Source: Enterobacteriaceae bacterium RIT714 (GTDB lineage: Bacteria; Pseudomonadota; Gammaproteobacteria; Enterobacterales; Enterobacteriaceae). From it: a stretch of DNA of 64,000 nt. Where the stretch lies: NCBI GenBank assembly GCA_009668015.1, contig WJYB01000015.1, positions 21,916-85,915 of the forward strand. The letters are read 5' to 3'. This document shows, piece after piece, positions 1 through 11,338 of this stretch. The notes under the pieces were generated by a model. The model made no database searches, was not told where the DNA came from, and was given only the letters and a program-made list of their open reading frames with translations. Made by a program: the position numbers and the translations under genes. How positions within the stretch are numbered: the stretch's first letter is position 1; every line of letters begins with the position of its first letter.

Positions 1-1148
<1,148 letters not shown>

Positions 1149-1171
1149 CCGGCAAGGCCGCAGGAATAACC

Positions 1172-2008
1172 GTGATTACGATAAAAAAATCGCTCAATAA
1201 CAGCATGCTGCTGGTGGATAACGACCAGCGGGAGATGATCCTGTTTGGCAAAGGGATTGGCTTTGGCGCCAAACCCGGCACGCAGATCGACCTGACGCAG
1301 GTGGAAAAAGTGTTCCTGCCGCTGAGCGATCTGAAATCCCGCCATTTTTTATCCCTGACGGATACGATTCCTGCGGCATTCTTCGATATCAGCCACGAGA
1401 TTCTCACCCTTGCCCGCAGCCAGTGCGGTGACAAACTCAATTCCGTACTGCTTTTTACCCTCGCCGAACATTTGCATTTCGCCGTGGAGCGCAGCCGCAG
1501 CGGGCAGGTGATCCTGAATAAACTGAGCTGGGAAGTGAAGCGTTACTACCCGCAGGAGTACAGTGTCGGGATGCAGGCGCAGGAAAAAGTGAATGCGCAG
1601 TTTGCGGTTACGCTGCCGGAAGACGAAGCCGTGAATATTGCCTTCCATCTGATTAACGCCAGCAGCCAGCATGATGACAGCACCGCCCATCAACAGGTCG
1701 AACTGGTTAACCGTATTGCGGAAATCGTGCGCTATAAACTCAGCAAAGCAATCGATACGCAGTCGGTGAACTACATGCGTTTTATCACCCATCTGCGCTA
1801 CTTCGCCGAACGGGTCTTAGCCGGGAAAATCGTGGTGACCGAGACCGAGGATTTTTATCAGGAGTTGATGCGCCATCGCCCTGATGCGATGACTGTCGCC
1901 TGGGTGATTCGGGATTATGTGCAGGATAAATATCAGCTTACGCTGCCAAAAGATGAACTGACGTGGTTGAGTATTCACATCAGCCGGTTAATGGAAGGCT
2001 ATGCATAG
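1172..2008 (+). CDS. BglG/LicT-family transcriptional antiterminator
   Basis: A 278-residue RNA-binding antiterminator. The N-terminal ~55 residues match the co-antiterminator (CAT) RNA-binding domain (start MITIKKSLNNSMLLV, then FGKGIGFGAKPGTQID). Two PTS regulation domains (PRD1 about 65-170, PRD2 about 175-278) follow; conserved histidines are visible in LAEHLHFAVERS, FHLINAS, THLRYFAER and SIHISRL. Known family role: the dimer binds a RAT hairpin in the operon leader and prevents termination, with activity set by phosphorylation from the PTS. GTG start preceded by AGGA about 6 bases upstream. It lies downstream of the hydrolase, whereas in the classic bgl operon the regulator comes first; any PTS permease and RAT site would be left of the window. 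Function by family; inducer unknown. Confidence 0.88.
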   Translation: MITIKKSLNNSMLLVDNDQREMILFGKGIGFGAKPGTQIDLTQVEKVFLPLSDLKSRHFLSLTDTIPAAFFDISHEILTLARSQCGDKLNSVLLFTLAEHLHFAVERSRSGQVILNKLSWEVKRYYPQEYSVGMQAQEKVNAQFAVTLPEDEAVNIAFHLINASSQHDDSTAHQQVELVNRIAEIVRYKLSKAIDTQSVNYMRFITHLRYFAERVLAGKIVVTETEDFYQELMRHRPDAMTVAWVIRDYVQDKYQLTLPKDELTWLSIHISRLMEGYA

Positions 2009-2032
2009 GCCGGGCAATTGCCCGGCCTTTTT
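2008..2032 (+). terminator. Rho-independent terminator after the antiterminator gene
   Basis: A perfect 20-base palindrome (GGCCGGGCAA/TTGCCCGGCC, 2008-2027) followed by five T on the plus strand. It begins at the last base of the antiterminator stop codon and separates it from the convergent metE. On the minus strand the stem is not followed by a T run, so it is best read as a plus-strand terminator. Confidence 0.85.
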
Positions 2033-2035
2033 CGA

Positions 2036-4297
2036 TTACGCCTGACGCAGGTTCTGCGCGGCTTTCACCATGTTCGCCAGTGCGGCACGGGTTTCTGGCC
2101 AGCCGCGCGTTTTCAGGCCGCAGTCCGGGTTGACCCACAGACGCTCTGCCGGAATACGCTGAGCGGCTTTTTGCAGCAGCGCTTCAATCCACTCAACGCT
2201 TGGCACGTTCGGGGAGTGAATGTCGTACACGCCCGGGCCGATTTCGTTCGGGTATTCGAACTCTTCGAACGACTCCAGCAGTTCCATGTCTGAACGCGAC
2301 GTTTCGATGGTAATCACGTCCGCATCCAGCGCGGCGATGGAATCCATGATGTCGTTAAATTCGCAATAACACATGTGCGTGTGAATCTGGGTGTCGTTCT
2401 TTGCCACAGCGGCATTGATACGGAACGCTTCCACGCCCCACTCCAGATACGCTGCCCAGTCGCTGCGACGCAGCGGCAGGCCTTCACGCAGAGCCGGCTC
2501 GTCAATCTGAATGATGCCAATGCCTGCCGCTTCCAGATCCGCTACTTCATCACGCAGCGCCAGTGCAATCTGCTTAGCGATAGTTTCACGCGTCACGTCT
2601 TCACGCGGGAACGACCAGCAAAGAATGGTCACCGGACCGGTCAACATGCCTTTTACCGGCTTGTCGGTCAGAGACTGGGCGTACTTCGCCCACTCAACGG
2701 TAATGGCCTCCGGACGGCTGACGTCGCCAATCACCACCGGTGGCTTCACGCAGCGAGAGCCGTAGCTCTGCACCCAGCCGTTCTGGGTAAAGACGAAACC
2801 ATCCAGATGTTCACCAAAATATTCCACCATGTCGTTACGCTCGGCTTCGCCGTGAACCAGCACATCGAGGCCCAGACGTTCCTGCTCAACAATGGCCTGT
2901 TTGATATGTTCAGCGATGCCGGTGCGATAGTTGCTGGCATCAAGGTTGCCCTTTTTAAAGTCCAGACGCAGGCCGCGAATTTCGGTGGTCTGCGGGAATG
3001 AACCGATTGTCGTGGTTGGCCACGCAGGCAGATTAAAGCGCGCACGCTGTGCTTCTGCGCGGACTTCATAGGCGTTCTCACGCTGGCTGTCCTTCGCGGT
3101 GATCGCCGCCAGACGTTTCTCTACCGCCGCGTTGTGTACGCGGGTAGAGTGACGACGCGCTTGAATCGGAGCGCTCCATTCAACCAGTTTTGCCGTGTCG
3201 CCGCTGTTCAGCGCATCGCGCAGCAGAGCCAGCTCTTCACATTTTTGCAGGGCGAAGGCAAACCAGCTTTTCACTTCCGCATCCAGGCGCGTTTCCACGC
3301 TCAGATCAATCGGGCTATGCAACAGCGAGCAAGAAGAAGCGACCCACAGGTCACGTTTGCCAACGATATCTTTGATTTGCGCGTATTTTTCGGTCAAATC
3401 AGCACGCCAGACGTTACGTCCGTTCACCAGGCCCGCCGACAGCAGCCAGTCAGAAGGCAGGCGTGTGTGCAGCTCAGCCACATTATCTTTGCCGTGAACC
3501 AGATCAACGTGCAGACCCTGTACCGGCAGCGCGGTGATGGTGTCGAGGTTTGGCGTGACGCCTTCAAAATAGGTGGTCAGCAGTAATTTCACCTGACCTT
3601 GCAGGGCATCGTAAGCCGGTTTGAACGCGTCCAGCCACGCCTGCGGCAATTCGAGAACCAGCGCTGGCTCATCAATTTGCACCCACTCAATACCGCGTTT
3701 AGCCAGTTCCGCCAGAACCTGCTGATACACAGGCAGGATATCTTTCAGCAGGCTGAGACGGTCAAACTGCTCGCCTTTCACTTTACCCAGCCACAGATAT
3801 GTCACCGGGCCGAGCAGAACAGGTTTAATTTTATGGCCCAGCGCCAGCGCTTCGTCTACTTCATCCAGAATCTGGGTCCAGGTCAGTTTGAACTGCTGGC
3901 CTTTCACGAACTCCGGCACCATGTAGTGGTAGTTGGTGTTAAACCATTTGGTCATTTCTGCGGCTGCCGCTGGCTCACCGGTCGGTGCGCGACCGCGACC
4001 CAGGCGGAACAGGGTGTCGATATCTACCGATCCATCGTTGTTCTGATGACGAGCCGGCACGTTGCCAAGCAGCAGGCTGGTAGTCAGAACATGGTCGTAC
4101 CAGGCGAAATCGCCCACCGGCAGCAGATCCACGCCGGCCTGTTTTTGCTGGTCCCAGTGACGAGCGCGCAGTTCGCGCCCTACGGCCAGCAGCTCTTCAC
4201 GGGTGGAGTTGCCCGCCCAGTAGCTTTCTTGTGCTTTTTTCAGCTCGCGGCGAAGGCCAACGCGAGGAAAACCGAGAGTGTGGTTAATAATTGTCAT
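2036..4297 (-). CDS. metE: Cobalamin-independent methionine synthase MetE
   Basis: 5-methyltetrahydropteroyltriglutamate-homocysteine methyltransferase, the last step of methionine synthesis without vitamin B12, in the cytoplasm. 753 residues, the same length as E. coli MetE. Two homologous barrels: the N-terminal half starts [15 protein letters not shown]; the C-terminal catalytic half starts near residue 430 ([11 protein letters not shown]). Zinc ligands are visible in HTHMCYCEF (His and Cys) and [14 protein letters not shown] (Cys). Divergent from its activator gene metR, 115 bases away; MetJ-like operator boxes and a MetR-like dyad lie in between. Convergent with the antiterminator gene. 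Confidence 0.98.
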   Translation of the reverse strand: MTIINHTLGFPRVGLRRELKKAQESYWAGNSTREELLAVGRELRARHWDQQKQAGVDLLPVGDFAWYDHVLTTSLLLGNVPARHQNNDGSVDIDTLFRLGRGRAPTGEPAAAAEMTKWFNTNYHYMVPEFVKGQQFKLTWTQILDEVDEALALGHKIKPVLLGPVTYLWLGKVKGEQFDRLSLLKDILPVYQQVLAELAKRGIEWVQIDEPALVLELPQAWLDAFKPAYDALQGQVKLLLTTYFEGVTPNLDTITALPVQGLHVDLVHGKDNVAELHTRLPSDWLLSAGLVNGRNVWRADLTEKYAQIKDIVGKRDLWVASSCSLLHSPIDLSVETRLDAEVKSWFAFALQKCEELALLRDALNSGDTAKLVEWSAPIQARRHSTRVHNAAVEKRLAAITAKDSQRENAYEVRAEAQRARFNLPAWPTTTIGSFPQTTEIRGLRLDFKKGNLDASNYRTGIAEHIKQAIVEQERLGLDVLVHGEAERNDMVEYFGEHLDGFVFTQNGWVQSYGSRCVKPPVVIGDVSRPEAITVEWAKYAQSLTDKPVKGMLTGPVTILCWSFPREDVTRETIAKQIALALRDEVADLEAAGIGIIQIDEPALREGLPLRRSDWAAYLEWGVEAFRINAAVAKNDTQIHTHMCYCEFNDIMDSIAALDADVITIETSRSDMELLESFEEFEYPNEIGPGVYDIHSPNVPSVEWIEALLQKAAQRIPAERLWVNPDCGLKTRGWPETRAALANMVKAAQNLRQA

Positions 4298-4325
4298 GTC
4301 GCTGCCTCTTATGAATTCGTTATTT

Positions 4326-4349
4326 AGCCATCCAGATGTTTACACATCC
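4326..4349. promoter_or_regulatory. Tandem met boxes (MetJ operator candidate) between metE and metR
   Basis: Three abutting 8-mers, AGCCATCC, AGATGTTT and ACACATCC, resemble degenerate copies of the MetJ box AGACGTCT (5-6 of 8 matches each). They lie in the metE/metR divergent promoter, where MetJ with S-adenosylmethionine represses both genes in E. coli. Assignment is by eye and by position. Confidence 0.5.
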
Positions 4350-4400
4350 ATAATGTGAATGTACTGTATGATCCACAAGCGCAAATTGTTCATGGCGAAG

Positions 4401-4413
4401 TGAAGGACTTTCA
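4401..4413. promoter_or_regulatory. MetR-type dyad TGAA-N5-TTCA overlapping the metR start
   Basis: TGAAGGACTTTCA matches the MetR recognition pattern TGAA-N5-TTCA exactly; its last base is the A of the metR start codon. MetR with homocysteine activates metE and represses its own gene in E. coli. A 13-base dyad can also occur by chance, and part of it serves as the metR ribosome-binding site (GAAGGA). Confidence 0.4.
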
Positions 4414-5366
4414 TGATCGAGATAAAACACCTGAAAACGCTACAAGCGTTGCGGAACTGCGGTTCACTCGCAGCGGCTGCGGCTACCCTGCATCAGACGC
4501 AATCCGCCCTTTCTCACCAGTTCAGCGATCTGGAACAACGCCTTGGCTTTCGTCTGTTTGTGCGTAAAAGTCAGCCGCTGCGCTTTACGCCTCAGGGCGA
4601 GATTTTGTTGCAGCTGGCAAATCAGGTCTTACCGCAGATAGCCAGCGCGTTACAGTCCTGTAATGAGCCGCAGCAAACGCGCCTGCGCATCGCCATTGAG
4701 TGCCATAGCTGTATTCAGTGGCTGACGCCCGCACTTGAAAATTTCCGCCAGCACTGGCCACAGGTTGAGATGGATTTTAAATCGGGCGTGACATTTGACC
4801 CGCAGCCTTCACTTCAGCAGGGCGAGCTGGATCTGGTGATGACCTCCGATATTTTACCGCGCAGCGGCCTGCACTATTCGCCGATGTTTGACTATGAAGT
4901 GCGCCTGGTGCTGGCCCCGGATCATCCGTTGGCGGTAAAAACGCGTATCACGCCGGAAGATTTGGCGAGCGAAACGCTGCTGATCTATCCGGTGCAACGC
5001 AGCCGCCTGGATATCTGGCGTCACTTCCTGCAACCGGCAGGCATCAGCCCGAATCTTAAAAGCGTCGATAACACCTTACTGTTGATTCAGATGGTGGCCG
5101 CCAATATGGGAATTGCGGCCCTGCCGCACTGGGTGGTGGAGAGTTTTGAACGCCAGGGTCTGGTGGTGACCAAAACCCTGGGTGAAGGACTGTGGAGCCG
5201 ACTGTACGCCGCCGTGCGCGATGGCGAGCAGCGTCAGCCGGTGACGGAAGCGTTTATTCGCTCAACGCGGAATCACGCTTGCGACCATCTTCCGTTTGTG
5301 CGGAGCGCGGAGCGACCCAATGGCGATGCACCCATAGCGAAGCCAGGATCACCGTTCCCCCAATAA
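4413..5366 (+). CDS. metR: LysR-type activator MetR
   Basis: Regulator of methionine genes (metE, metH, glyA and others in E. coli), with homocysteine as coeffector. 317 residues, as in E. coli. N-terminal winged helix-turn-helix ([20 protein letters not shown], then [19 protein letters not shown]) with the C-terminal LysR effector domain from about residue 90. Divergent from metE. The last 113 bases overlap the 3' end of the convergent yigM gene, so both reading frames are used there; the overlapping tail (about residue 281 on) is low in recognisable structure. Confidence 0.97.
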   Translation: MIEIKHLKTLQALRNCGSLAAAAATLHQTQSALSHQFSDLEQRLGFRLFVRKSQPLRFTPQGEILLQLANQVLPQIASALQSCNEPQQTRLRIAIECHSCIQWLTPALENFRQHWPQVEMDFKSGVTFDPQPSLQQGELDLVMTSDILPRSGLHYSPMFDYEVRLVLAPDHPLAVKTRITPEDLASETLLIYPVQRSRLDIWRHFLQPAGISPNLKSVDNTLLLIQMVAANMGIAALPHWVVESFERQGLVVTKTLGEGLWSRLYAAVRDGEQRQPVTEAFIRSTRNHACDHLPFVRSAERPNGDAPIAKPGSPFPQ

Positions 5367-6153
5367 TAAAGCTCGGCCAGTGCGGTTGCTCCTGCCAGAT
5401 GGCGAGATTGACCAGCAGGCCCGCGGGCACGTGAACGTTGTTCATGATGCCCAGCGTACCGGCGTCAACCTGCGTCGCGCCGTAGTTCCACATAAAGTAT
5501 CCCAGCCCCGAGGCGACCACGCCCAGCCAGATCAGAACGCCCCATTGCAGCGTTGTGGTTGGCAGTTTTTGCGGGTTGCCGAGCATAAACCAGGCCACCA
5601 CCGCCACGATGAACGCCCCCATGTAAAACCAGGCGAACGCGTTATGCTGCGGCATCGGGTGGATTTCCATCAGGCGTTTATATCCCACCATTCCAATGGC
5701 AAAGCTGATGTTCGCGAGCTGGACGAACATCAATCCTGTCCAGAAGTGATCGCTCACTTTGTCGTAGCGAATAATCGCCGCGCCAGCCACCGCCAGCAGC
5801 GCGCTCAACACATATCCCCAGCGTAATCGACGTTTACTGAGCAGGTCGTAAATCAGCGTGATATAAAGCGGCGTCAGCACTGTAAACAGCAGGAACTCCG
5901 ACACCGACAGGTAGACATAAGCGCGGAAGCTGAACAGATACATGATGCCGAGCTGCATTGCGCCCACCAGCATGTACAGAAGAATGGTTTTCAGCGTTTG
6001 CCCACGCAGGCGCAGGAACGGCAGGAACACCAGCGCCGCCAGCCCCACGCGCATGAGCACAGAGAAGTAGCTGTCGACGTGTCCGGCAAGATATTCACCG
6101 ATCAGGCTGAAGGAAAACGCCCACAGGATAGTGGTGATAATGAGTAATGCCAC
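5254..6153 (-). CDS. yigM: EamA/DMT-family membrane transporter YigM (biotin uptake in E. coli)
   Basis: Ten-helix drug/metabolite transporter-type permease, 299 residues, same length as E. coli YigM, which has been shown to take up biotin. Hydrophobic segments run through most of the chain, from [19 protein letters not shown] to the C-terminal [15 protein letters not shown]; the two EamA repeats are about 1-135 and 145-280. The charged C-terminal tail ([17 protein letters not shown]) is the part encoded in the overlap with metR. It stands alone between metR and yigL. Confidence 0.92.
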   Translation of the reverse strand: MALLIITTILWAFSFSLIGEYLAGHVDSYFSVLMRVGLAALVFLPFLRLRGQTLKTILLYMLVGAMQLGIMYLFSFRAYVYLSVSEFLLFTVLTPLYITLIYDLLSKRRLRWGYVLSALLAVAGAAIIRYDKVSDHFWTGLMFVQLANISFAIGMVGYKRLMEIHPMPQHNAFAWFYMGAFIVAVVAWFMLGNPQKLPTTTLQWGVLIWLGVVASGLGYFMWNYGATQVDAGTLGIMNNVHVPAGLLVNLAIWQEQPHWPSFIIGGTVILASLWVHRHWVAPRSAQTEDGRKRDSALSE

Positions 6154-6235
6154 AATGCATATCTCTCAGAAAGAAGGACAAGCATTGTAGCGAACTCTTC
6201 AGTTGACAACTGAGCAATAAATAATCAAGTGAAGA

Positions 6236-7036
6236 TTATTCAAGGAACAGCTTGCGCAGATAGTTCGGCACAGCGTTGTCGGCGTTGGTGCCAATGACTT
6301 CCAGCTCCGGGTGCATGTCTTTCAGACGCTGGTGCGCATTTTCCATAATGCAGCCTTTACCCGCCATGGAGAGCATTTCAGCATCGTTCATGCCGTCGCC
6401 AAACGCGATGCAATCTTTCAGCTCGTAGCCCATGCGTTTTGCCACCGCTTCCAGCGCGTGGCCTTTAGAGACACCGCCAGCCATCACTTCCAGACAGGTC
6501 AGCGTGGAGAAACTCACGTTCACACGATCGCCCCAGCGCGCATTAATCGCCTGCTCCAGCGGGAGTAACTCTTCATGGCTTGCGCAGGTGAAGAACACTT
6601 TGCTGATGCCTTCAGGCTCAAGCAAGCCCGGCTCGTACAGCGAATAGTTGAAGACCGCTTCTTTAAAGAAACGCATCTCGTCCGGGCGATGACGGTTCAT
6701 AAACCAGTCGTCGTTACGGTAAACGTTGGTGATGATTTCCGGATTATTATGCATCACGCCAAACAAGTCGGCAGCGATGTCACGATCGAGATCGTGCGTG
6801 AAGATCAGATTGCCATCGGTATCGTGCACGCGCGCGCCGTTGGAGGTGATCATGTACGCTTTGATGTCCAGATTATCGCGGATCTGCCCCACATCTACGT
6901 GGTGGCGGCCGGTCGCGAACACAAAGTTCACACCACGAGCGGTCAGGAGTTTTAAGGTCTCTTTCGCATAAGGCGACAGGGTGTGGTCGGGGGAGAGCAG
7001 CGTGCCATCTAAGTCAGATGCAACAACCTGGTACAT
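6236..7036 (-). CDS. yigL: HAD-superfamily sugar/PLP phosphatase YigL
   Basis: Cof-type haloacid dehalogenase phosphatase. E. coli YigL dephosphorylates pyridoxal phosphate and sugar phosphates such as glucose-6-P, and is a target of the sRNA SgrS. Motif I is VASDLDGTLL at residues 5-14; motif II is FATGRH (about 40-45); the C-terminal motif IV is FGDGMNDAEML. The start is taken at MYQVVASD (7036), giving 266 residues as in E. coli; the 18 extra in-frame residues upstream are not conserved in my memory of the family. It follows pldB by 25 bases on the same strand; in E. coli the SgrS site lies in the pldB-yigL mRNA. Confidence 0.93.
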   Translation of the reverse strand: MYQVVASDLDGTLLSPDHTLSPYAKETLKLLTARGVNFVFATGRHHVDVGQIRDNLDIKAYMITSNGARVHDTDGNLIFTHDLDRDIAADLFGVMHNNPEIITNVYRNDDWFMNRHRPDEMRFFKEAVFNYSLYEPGLLEPEGISKVFFTCASHEELLPLEQAINARWGDRVNVSFSTLTCLEVMAGGVSKGHALEAVAKRMGYELKDCIAFGDGMNDAEMLSMAGKGCIMENAHQRLKDMHPELEVIGTNADNAVPNYLRKLFLE

Positions 7037-7061
7037 AGGGAAATTTAACCTCAATAGAATA

Positions 7062-8054
7062 TCAGTTATGCCTGTCGAAAAATTCAACAATGGCGTTTAG
7101 TGCGACTGAGCGCATGGTGTCCTTTTCAAAAAGGATCTCATGGTACGCGCCCTTTATGACCAACGGTTTTCCCCCTTCACAGGGATGCCCGGCGGCGGCG
7201 CGCAGTTCGCAAAAGCGGTCATGCATGCGGTTGTCGACCACACGCTCTTCTTCTGCCTGAATCAGTAATGTCGGCGTATCATTTTTAGCCGTCCCTGCCA
7301 GCGCCGATTCTCCGGCGCGGATGCCTTCTCGCACCCAGTGGTACGTGGGTCCGCCCACGCGCAACCGCGGTTCATCAGCGTAAAAACGCAGGTTGCGGCG
7401 ATACCGTTGCCGGCTGTGGGTCAGCACGTTAATGGCAAATGGCAATGCGCGCCAGCGCCCGGTTCCGATAGCGTAGCCTTCACGAATGCGCTGATGGCCC
7501 TCAGCCCAGTCAAGAATATGGCGCACCATCCAGTCGGGAAAACGCATCACAATGCCAAACATCGGCGCGCTTAACGCAATGGCATCGCACTGATGGGGAT
7601 GACGTTGTAAAAACAGCGTGGCGATGGCACCGCCCATGGAGTGCGCCAGAATGTAGCGCTTACGCCAGGGACCCGGTGCCACTTCCTGCTGCCAGAACGC
7701 GGCGAGATCGTCGACATAATCGCTGAAATTCACCACGTGTCCACGGTGTGAATCCGACAACAACCGCCCGGAGCGACCCTGCCCGCGATGGTCGATAATC
7801 AACACATCAAAACCCAGATGGAAAAGGTCGTACGCCAGTTCAGCGTATTTGACGTAACTTTCAATACGGCCAGGGCAAACCACGATCACGCGATCGTTTT
7901 TTTCATCATGGAAACGCACAAAGCGCACCGGCACGTTATCCACACCGGTAATCTCGGCTTCTTCGCGCTGACGCCAGAAATCGGTCAGCGGCCCCATGGA
8001 GAAAGCAGCAAATGCGTTCTCGCGTGTTTCCCAGTCCTTTTTCTGCTGAAACAT
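7062..8054 (-). CDS. pldB: Lysophospholipase L2 PldB
   Basis: Inner-membrane-associated monoacylglycerol-lipase-type alpha/beta hydrolase that removes the acyl chain of lysophospholipids. Nucleophile elbow AHSMGGA, oxyanion-side motif IIDHRGQGRSGR and C-terminal catalytic His in IKGAYHEILFE. Start chosen at MFQQKKDWETR (8054), as in E. coli; the 14 codons upstream lack conservation. This gives 330 residues, about 10 fewer than E. coli PldB, the difference being at the C-terminus, which ends FFDRHN. First gene of a pldB-yigL unit, divergent from rhtB (110 bases apart). Confidence 0.93.
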   Translation of the reverse strand: MFQQKKDWETRENAFAAFSMGPLTDFWRQREEAEITGVDNVPVRFVRFHDEKNDRVIVVCPGRIESYVKYAELAYDLFHLGFDVLIIDHRGQGRSGRLLSDSHRGHVVNFSDYVDDLAAFWQQEVAPGPWRKRYILAHSMGGAIATLFLQRHPHQCDAIALSAPMFGIVMRFPDWMVRHILDWAEGHQRIREGYAIGTGRWRALPFAINVLTHSRQRYRRNLRFYADEPRLRVGGPTYHWVREGIRAGESALAGTAKNDTPTLLIQAEEERVVDNRMHDRFCELRAAAGHPCEGGKPLVIKGAYHEILFEKDTMRSVALNAIVEFFDRHN

Positions 8055-8163
8055 CGGGTTTCCACCCCTGTAAGCCAAGGAATATCGTTTTTTCAAGCCG
8101 CATCACACAATGACGCAACAATAGCGTATTGTGGCATAAAAATAGACGATTCGGGAGTTTCAA

Positions 8164-8784
8164 ATGACCTTCGAGTGGTGGTTCGCCTACCTGCTGACAT
8201 CCATCATCCTGAGCCTTTCACCCGGCTCTGGCGCGATTAATACCATGACCACGTCCATCAACCATGGCTATCGCGGCGCGGCCGCCTCTATTGCCGGATT
8301 GCAGACCGGGCTGGGAATTCACATCGTGCTGGTGGGGATCGGACTGGGTACGCTGTTCTCGCGTTCGGTGCTGGCGTTTGAAGTGCTCAAATGGGCGGGC
8401 GCGGCGTATCTGATTTGGCTGGGCATCCAGCAGTGGCGTGCGGCAGGCTCGATTGATCTGAACACCCTCGCGCATACGCAAACGCGCGGTCGCCTGTTTA
8501 AGCGCGCGGTTTTCGTGAACCTGACCAACCCCAAAAGCATCGTTTTTCTTGCCGCCCTGTTCCCGCAGTTTATCGTTCCGCATCAGCCGCAGGTGATGCA
8601 GTACGTGGTGTTGGGCACAACGACGATCGTTGTCGATATTATCGTGATGATTGGTTATGCGACGCTGGCACAGCGGATTGCGGCGTGGATTAAAGGGCCT
8701 AAACAGATGAAGGCCCTGAATAAAATCTTTGGTTCGTTGTTTATGCTGGTTGGCGCGCTGTTAGCGTCAGCGCGTCATGCTTAA
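8164..8784 (+). CDS. rhtB: Homoserine/homoserine lactone efflux protein RhtB
   Basis: LysE/RhtB-family exporter in the inner membrane; E. coli RhtB exports homoserine and its lactone. 206 residues with about six hydrophobic segments, starting [20 protein letters not shown]; the family signature [11 protein letters not shown] lies at about 19-29 and [18 protein letters not shown] in the middle. The stop overlaps the stop of the convergent rhtC by 4 bases (TTAA, 8781-8784). Confidence 0.95.
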   Translation: MTFEWWFAYLLTSIILSLSPGSGAINTMTTSINHGYRGAAASIAGLQTGLGIHIVLVGIGLGTLFSRSVLAFEVLKWAGAAYLIWLGIQQWRAAGSIDLNTLAHTQTRGRLFKRAVFVNLTNPKSIVFLAALFPQFIVPHQPQVMQYVVLGTTTIVVDIIVMIGYATLAQRIAAWIKGPKQMKALNKIFGSLFMLVGALLASARHA

Positions 8785-9401
8785 CGAGAAATGATGAGAT
8801 GAATACCGAAGCCGGCGAACAATGCGCCGGCAAAGCCGTCGATCCACTTCGCCAGACGCTGATAACCGCGACGCATGGATGGAAGGGCAAACAGGCTTGC
8901 CACGATGGTGAACCACGCGAAGGTTTCGACGACGATCAGCAGGAAAATTCCCCAGCGCGCGCCCGCGCCCACATCATCACCCACGAAAAGTGAGAATACC
9001 GAGCCGAAGTAAATAATCGCTTTCGGATTGGCGAGATTGGTCAGCAACCCTTTAATAAAACTACGTCCGCCCGTCGCCAGTTCAACCTTTGGCTCCGGTG
9101 CGGTTGTCTCTTCTTTTCTGAAAGCCCCCCGCAGCATCTGATAACCCATCCACAACAGATACAGGCCACCGCCGACCATAATAATGTTATGCAGCCACGC
9201 CATCTTCGCGAGGATAAGATTCAGGCCAAGCAGCGCGACGGCAGCCCACACCATGACGCCCATGGTAATACCGAGCACACCCATCATCGCCTCTTTGCGA
9301 GAGCGGCTGACAGCAGTCTGAGAAACGAAGAAAAAGTCAGGGCCAGGGCTCATCAGCGCAACGATGTGCACCAACGCCACAGTGAGAAATAGCATTAACA
9401 T
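8781..9401 (-). CDS. rhtC: Threonine efflux protein RhtC
   Basis: Second LysE/RhtB-family exporter; E. coli RhtC exports threonine. 206 residues, starts [20 protein letters not shown] with the family motif [13 protein letters not shown] and [16 protein letters not shown]. Same strand as recQ, which lies upstream on this strand with 61 bases between recQ's stop and the rhtC start. It is told apart from RhtB by similarity to E. coli RhtC as remembered. Confidence 0.95.
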   Translation of the reverse strand: MLMLFLTVALVHIVALMSPGPDFFFVSQTAVSRSRKEAMMGVLGITMGVMVWAAVALLGLNLILAKMAWLHNIIMVGGGLYLLWMGYQMLRGAFRKEETTAPEPKVELATGGRSFIKGLLTNLANPKAIIYFGSVFSLFVGDDVGAGARWGIFLLIVVETFAWFTIVASLFALPSMRRGYQRLAKWIDGFAGALFAGFGIHLIISR

Positions 9402-9462
9402 AATTAACTCGCGGGGAAATTATTCAGTGAGTGACCATCCTGGCACTTTTTAGTCTGGCTGA

Positions 9463-11292
9463 CTACTCCTCATCATCGCCATCAACATGAGAACGAATCA
9501 GTGCCATGAATTCTTTACCAAAGCGCTCAAGCTTACGCGTGCCGACGCCGTTGATACTGAGCATTTCGCCCGCGCTGAGCGGCGTCTGCTCGGCCATCTC
9601 GATAAGCGTGGCGTCGTTGAACACCACATACGGCGGGATATTCTCTTCGTCGGCAATCGCTTTACGCAGCTTGCGCAGTTTGGCAAACAGCTTGCGGTCG
9701 TAGTTGCCGCCGTAGGATTTTTGCATCACACGCGGTTTGAGCGCGACAACGCGCGGAACGGCAAGCTGTAATGCCAAATCACCGCGCAGCACCGGTCGCG
9801 CCGCCTCAGTGAGCTGAAGCGCGGAGTGCTGGGCGATATTTTGCGTAGCGAAACCGAGGTGAATCAGCTGGCGGATAATACTCACCCAGTGTTCGTGGCT
9901 CTGTTCGCGGCCAATGCCATAAACCGGCAGCTTATCGTGACCCATCTCGCGGATACGCTGATTATTTGCCCCGCGCAGCACTTCCACCACGTAGCCCATA
10001 CCAAAGCGCTGATTCACACGGTAAATGGTTGAGAGCGCCTTACGCGCATCCATCAGGCCATCGTACTGCTTAGGCGGATCGAGGCAGATATCGCAGTTGC
10101 CGCACGGCTCCTGGCGTCCTTCGCCAAAATAATTGAGCAGCACCAGACGTCGGCAGGTTTGCGCTTCGGCAAAGGCCCCCATCGCGTTAAGTTTGTGGCG
10201 TTCGATATCCAGCAGTTGCCCGGCGGGTTTTTCTTCCAGACAGCGGCGCAACCACGCCATATCCGCCGGATCGTAAAACAGCATCGCTTCAGCAGGCAGG
10301 CCATCACGCCCGGCGCGGCCGGTTTCCTGGTAATAGGATTCGATATTGCGCGGGATGTCGAAGTGCACCACAAAGCGCACGTTCGGTTTGTTGATCCCCA
10401 TCCCGAACGCCACCGTCGCGACCACGATTTGCAGGTCATCGCGCTGGAATTTTTCCTGCACGTCGGCGCGGATGTGGTTTTCTAAACCGGCGTGATAGGC
10501 CGCCGCGCTAAAGCCGCGATTTTGCAGACGCGCGGCAGTGTCTTCCACTTTCGCGCGGCTGTTGCAGTAAATAATGCCGGATTTGCCGCGCTGCTCCTGC
10601 ACATAACGCAGCAGCTGGTCCGTCGGCTTGAACTTTTCCATCAGCATGTAGCGGATGTTGGGGCGGTCAAAACTGCTGACCTGAATAAACGGATCGTTCA
10701 GCCCCAGCAGCCGCACAATATCCAGACGCGTGGTGTCGTCCGCCGTGGCGGTAAGCGCCATAAATGGCAACGCCGGGAAACGCTGGCGAAGCTGGCCAAG
10801 CGCGGCGTATTCCGGACGGAAATCGTGGCCCCACTGGGAGATACAGTGCGCCTCGTCCACCGCCAGCAATACCGGATTCCAGTGCGCTAAATGCTCAAGG
10901 AAGTTGTCCAGCATCAGGCGTTCAGGAGCGATATAGAGCAGGCGAATTTGTCCGTTACGACAACCTGCCATCACCTCTTGCTGCTGTTCGCGCGTTTGAG
11001 TGGAGTTAATACAGGCCGCGGCAACGCCGTTTGCCAGCAGCTGGTCCACCTGATCTTTCATCAGCGAAATGAGCGGCGAAACCACGACCGTGAGGCCGTC
11101 CAGAACCAGCGCGGGAACCTGATAGCATAGCGATTTTCCGCCACCGGTGGGCATAACCACCAGACAGTCGCGGCCTTCCAGCACGGTTTTAATGATGGTT
11201 TCCTGGCCAGGGCGGAATTGCTGATAGCCAAAGGTTTCATGCAAAACCTGTTTAGCCAGCGATTCCTGATTCAATACGTCCGCCTGCGCCAC
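9463..11292 (-). CDS. recQ: ATP-dependent DNA helicase RecQ
   Basis: 3'-5' superfamily 2 helicase of the RecF recombination pathway. Walker A in MPTGGGKSLCYQ (about 47-58), DEAH box in AVDEAHCISQWGHDF, helicase motif VI in QETGRAGRDG, zinc-binding cysteines of the RQC domain (CRRLVLLNYFGE, CGNCDIC) and a C-terminal HRDC domain (ending VDGDDEE). Start chosen at GTG 11292 (M)AQADVLNQ, giving 609 residues as in E. coli. The frame stays open for 21 more codons to 11355, but those codons run through the pldA terminator hairpin, so they are unlikely to be translated. Confidence 0.96.
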   Translation of the reverse strand: MAQADVLNQESLAKQVLHETFGYQQFRPGQETIIKTVLEGRDCLVVMPTGGGKSLCYQVPALVLDGLTVVVSPLISLMKDQVDQLLANGVAAACINSTQTREQQQEVMAGCRNGQIRLLYIAPERLMLDNFLEHLAHWNPVLLAVDEAHCISQWGHDFRPEYAALGQLRQRFPALPFMALTATADDTTRLDIVRLLGLNDPFIQVSSFDRPNIRYMLMEKFKPTDQLLRYVQEQRGKSGIIYCNSRAKVEDTAARLQNRGFSAAAYHAGLENHIRADVQEKFQRDDLQIVVATVAFGMGINKPNVRFVVHFDIPRNIESYYQETGRAGRDGLPAEAMLFYDPADMAWLRRCLEEKPAGQLLDIERHKLNAMGAFAEAQTCRRLVLLNYFGEGRQEPCGNCDICLDPPKQYDGLMDARKALSTIYRVNQRFGMGYVVEVLRGANNQRIREMGHDKLPVYGIGREQSHEHWVSIIRQLIHLGFATQNIAQHSALQLTEAARPVLRGDLALQLAVPRVVALKPRVMQKSYGGNYDRKLFAKLRKLRKAIADEENIPPYVVFNDATLIEMAEQTPLSAGEMLSINGVGTRKLERFGKEFMALIRSHVDGDDEE

Positions 11293-11307
11293 GTTAACCC
11301 CATATGC

Positions 11308-11338
11308 CAGAAATAAAACAGGCGCTATTTTCAGCGCC
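11308..11338 (-). terminator. Rho-independent terminator between pldA and recQ
   Basis: Minus-strand stem GGCGCT / AGCGCC with a 6-base loop (11321-11338) followed by TGTTTTATTT. It lies 46 bases past the pldA stop and 16 bases before the recQ start, so it would end or attenuate pldA transcription ahead of recQ. Confidence 0.75.

Noticed and set aside
2375..4327. Long plus-strand open frames opposite metE
   Set aside because: Antisense shadows of a highly conserved gene; sequences are rich in His/Arg/Gln as expected from reverse reading and have no recognisable motif.
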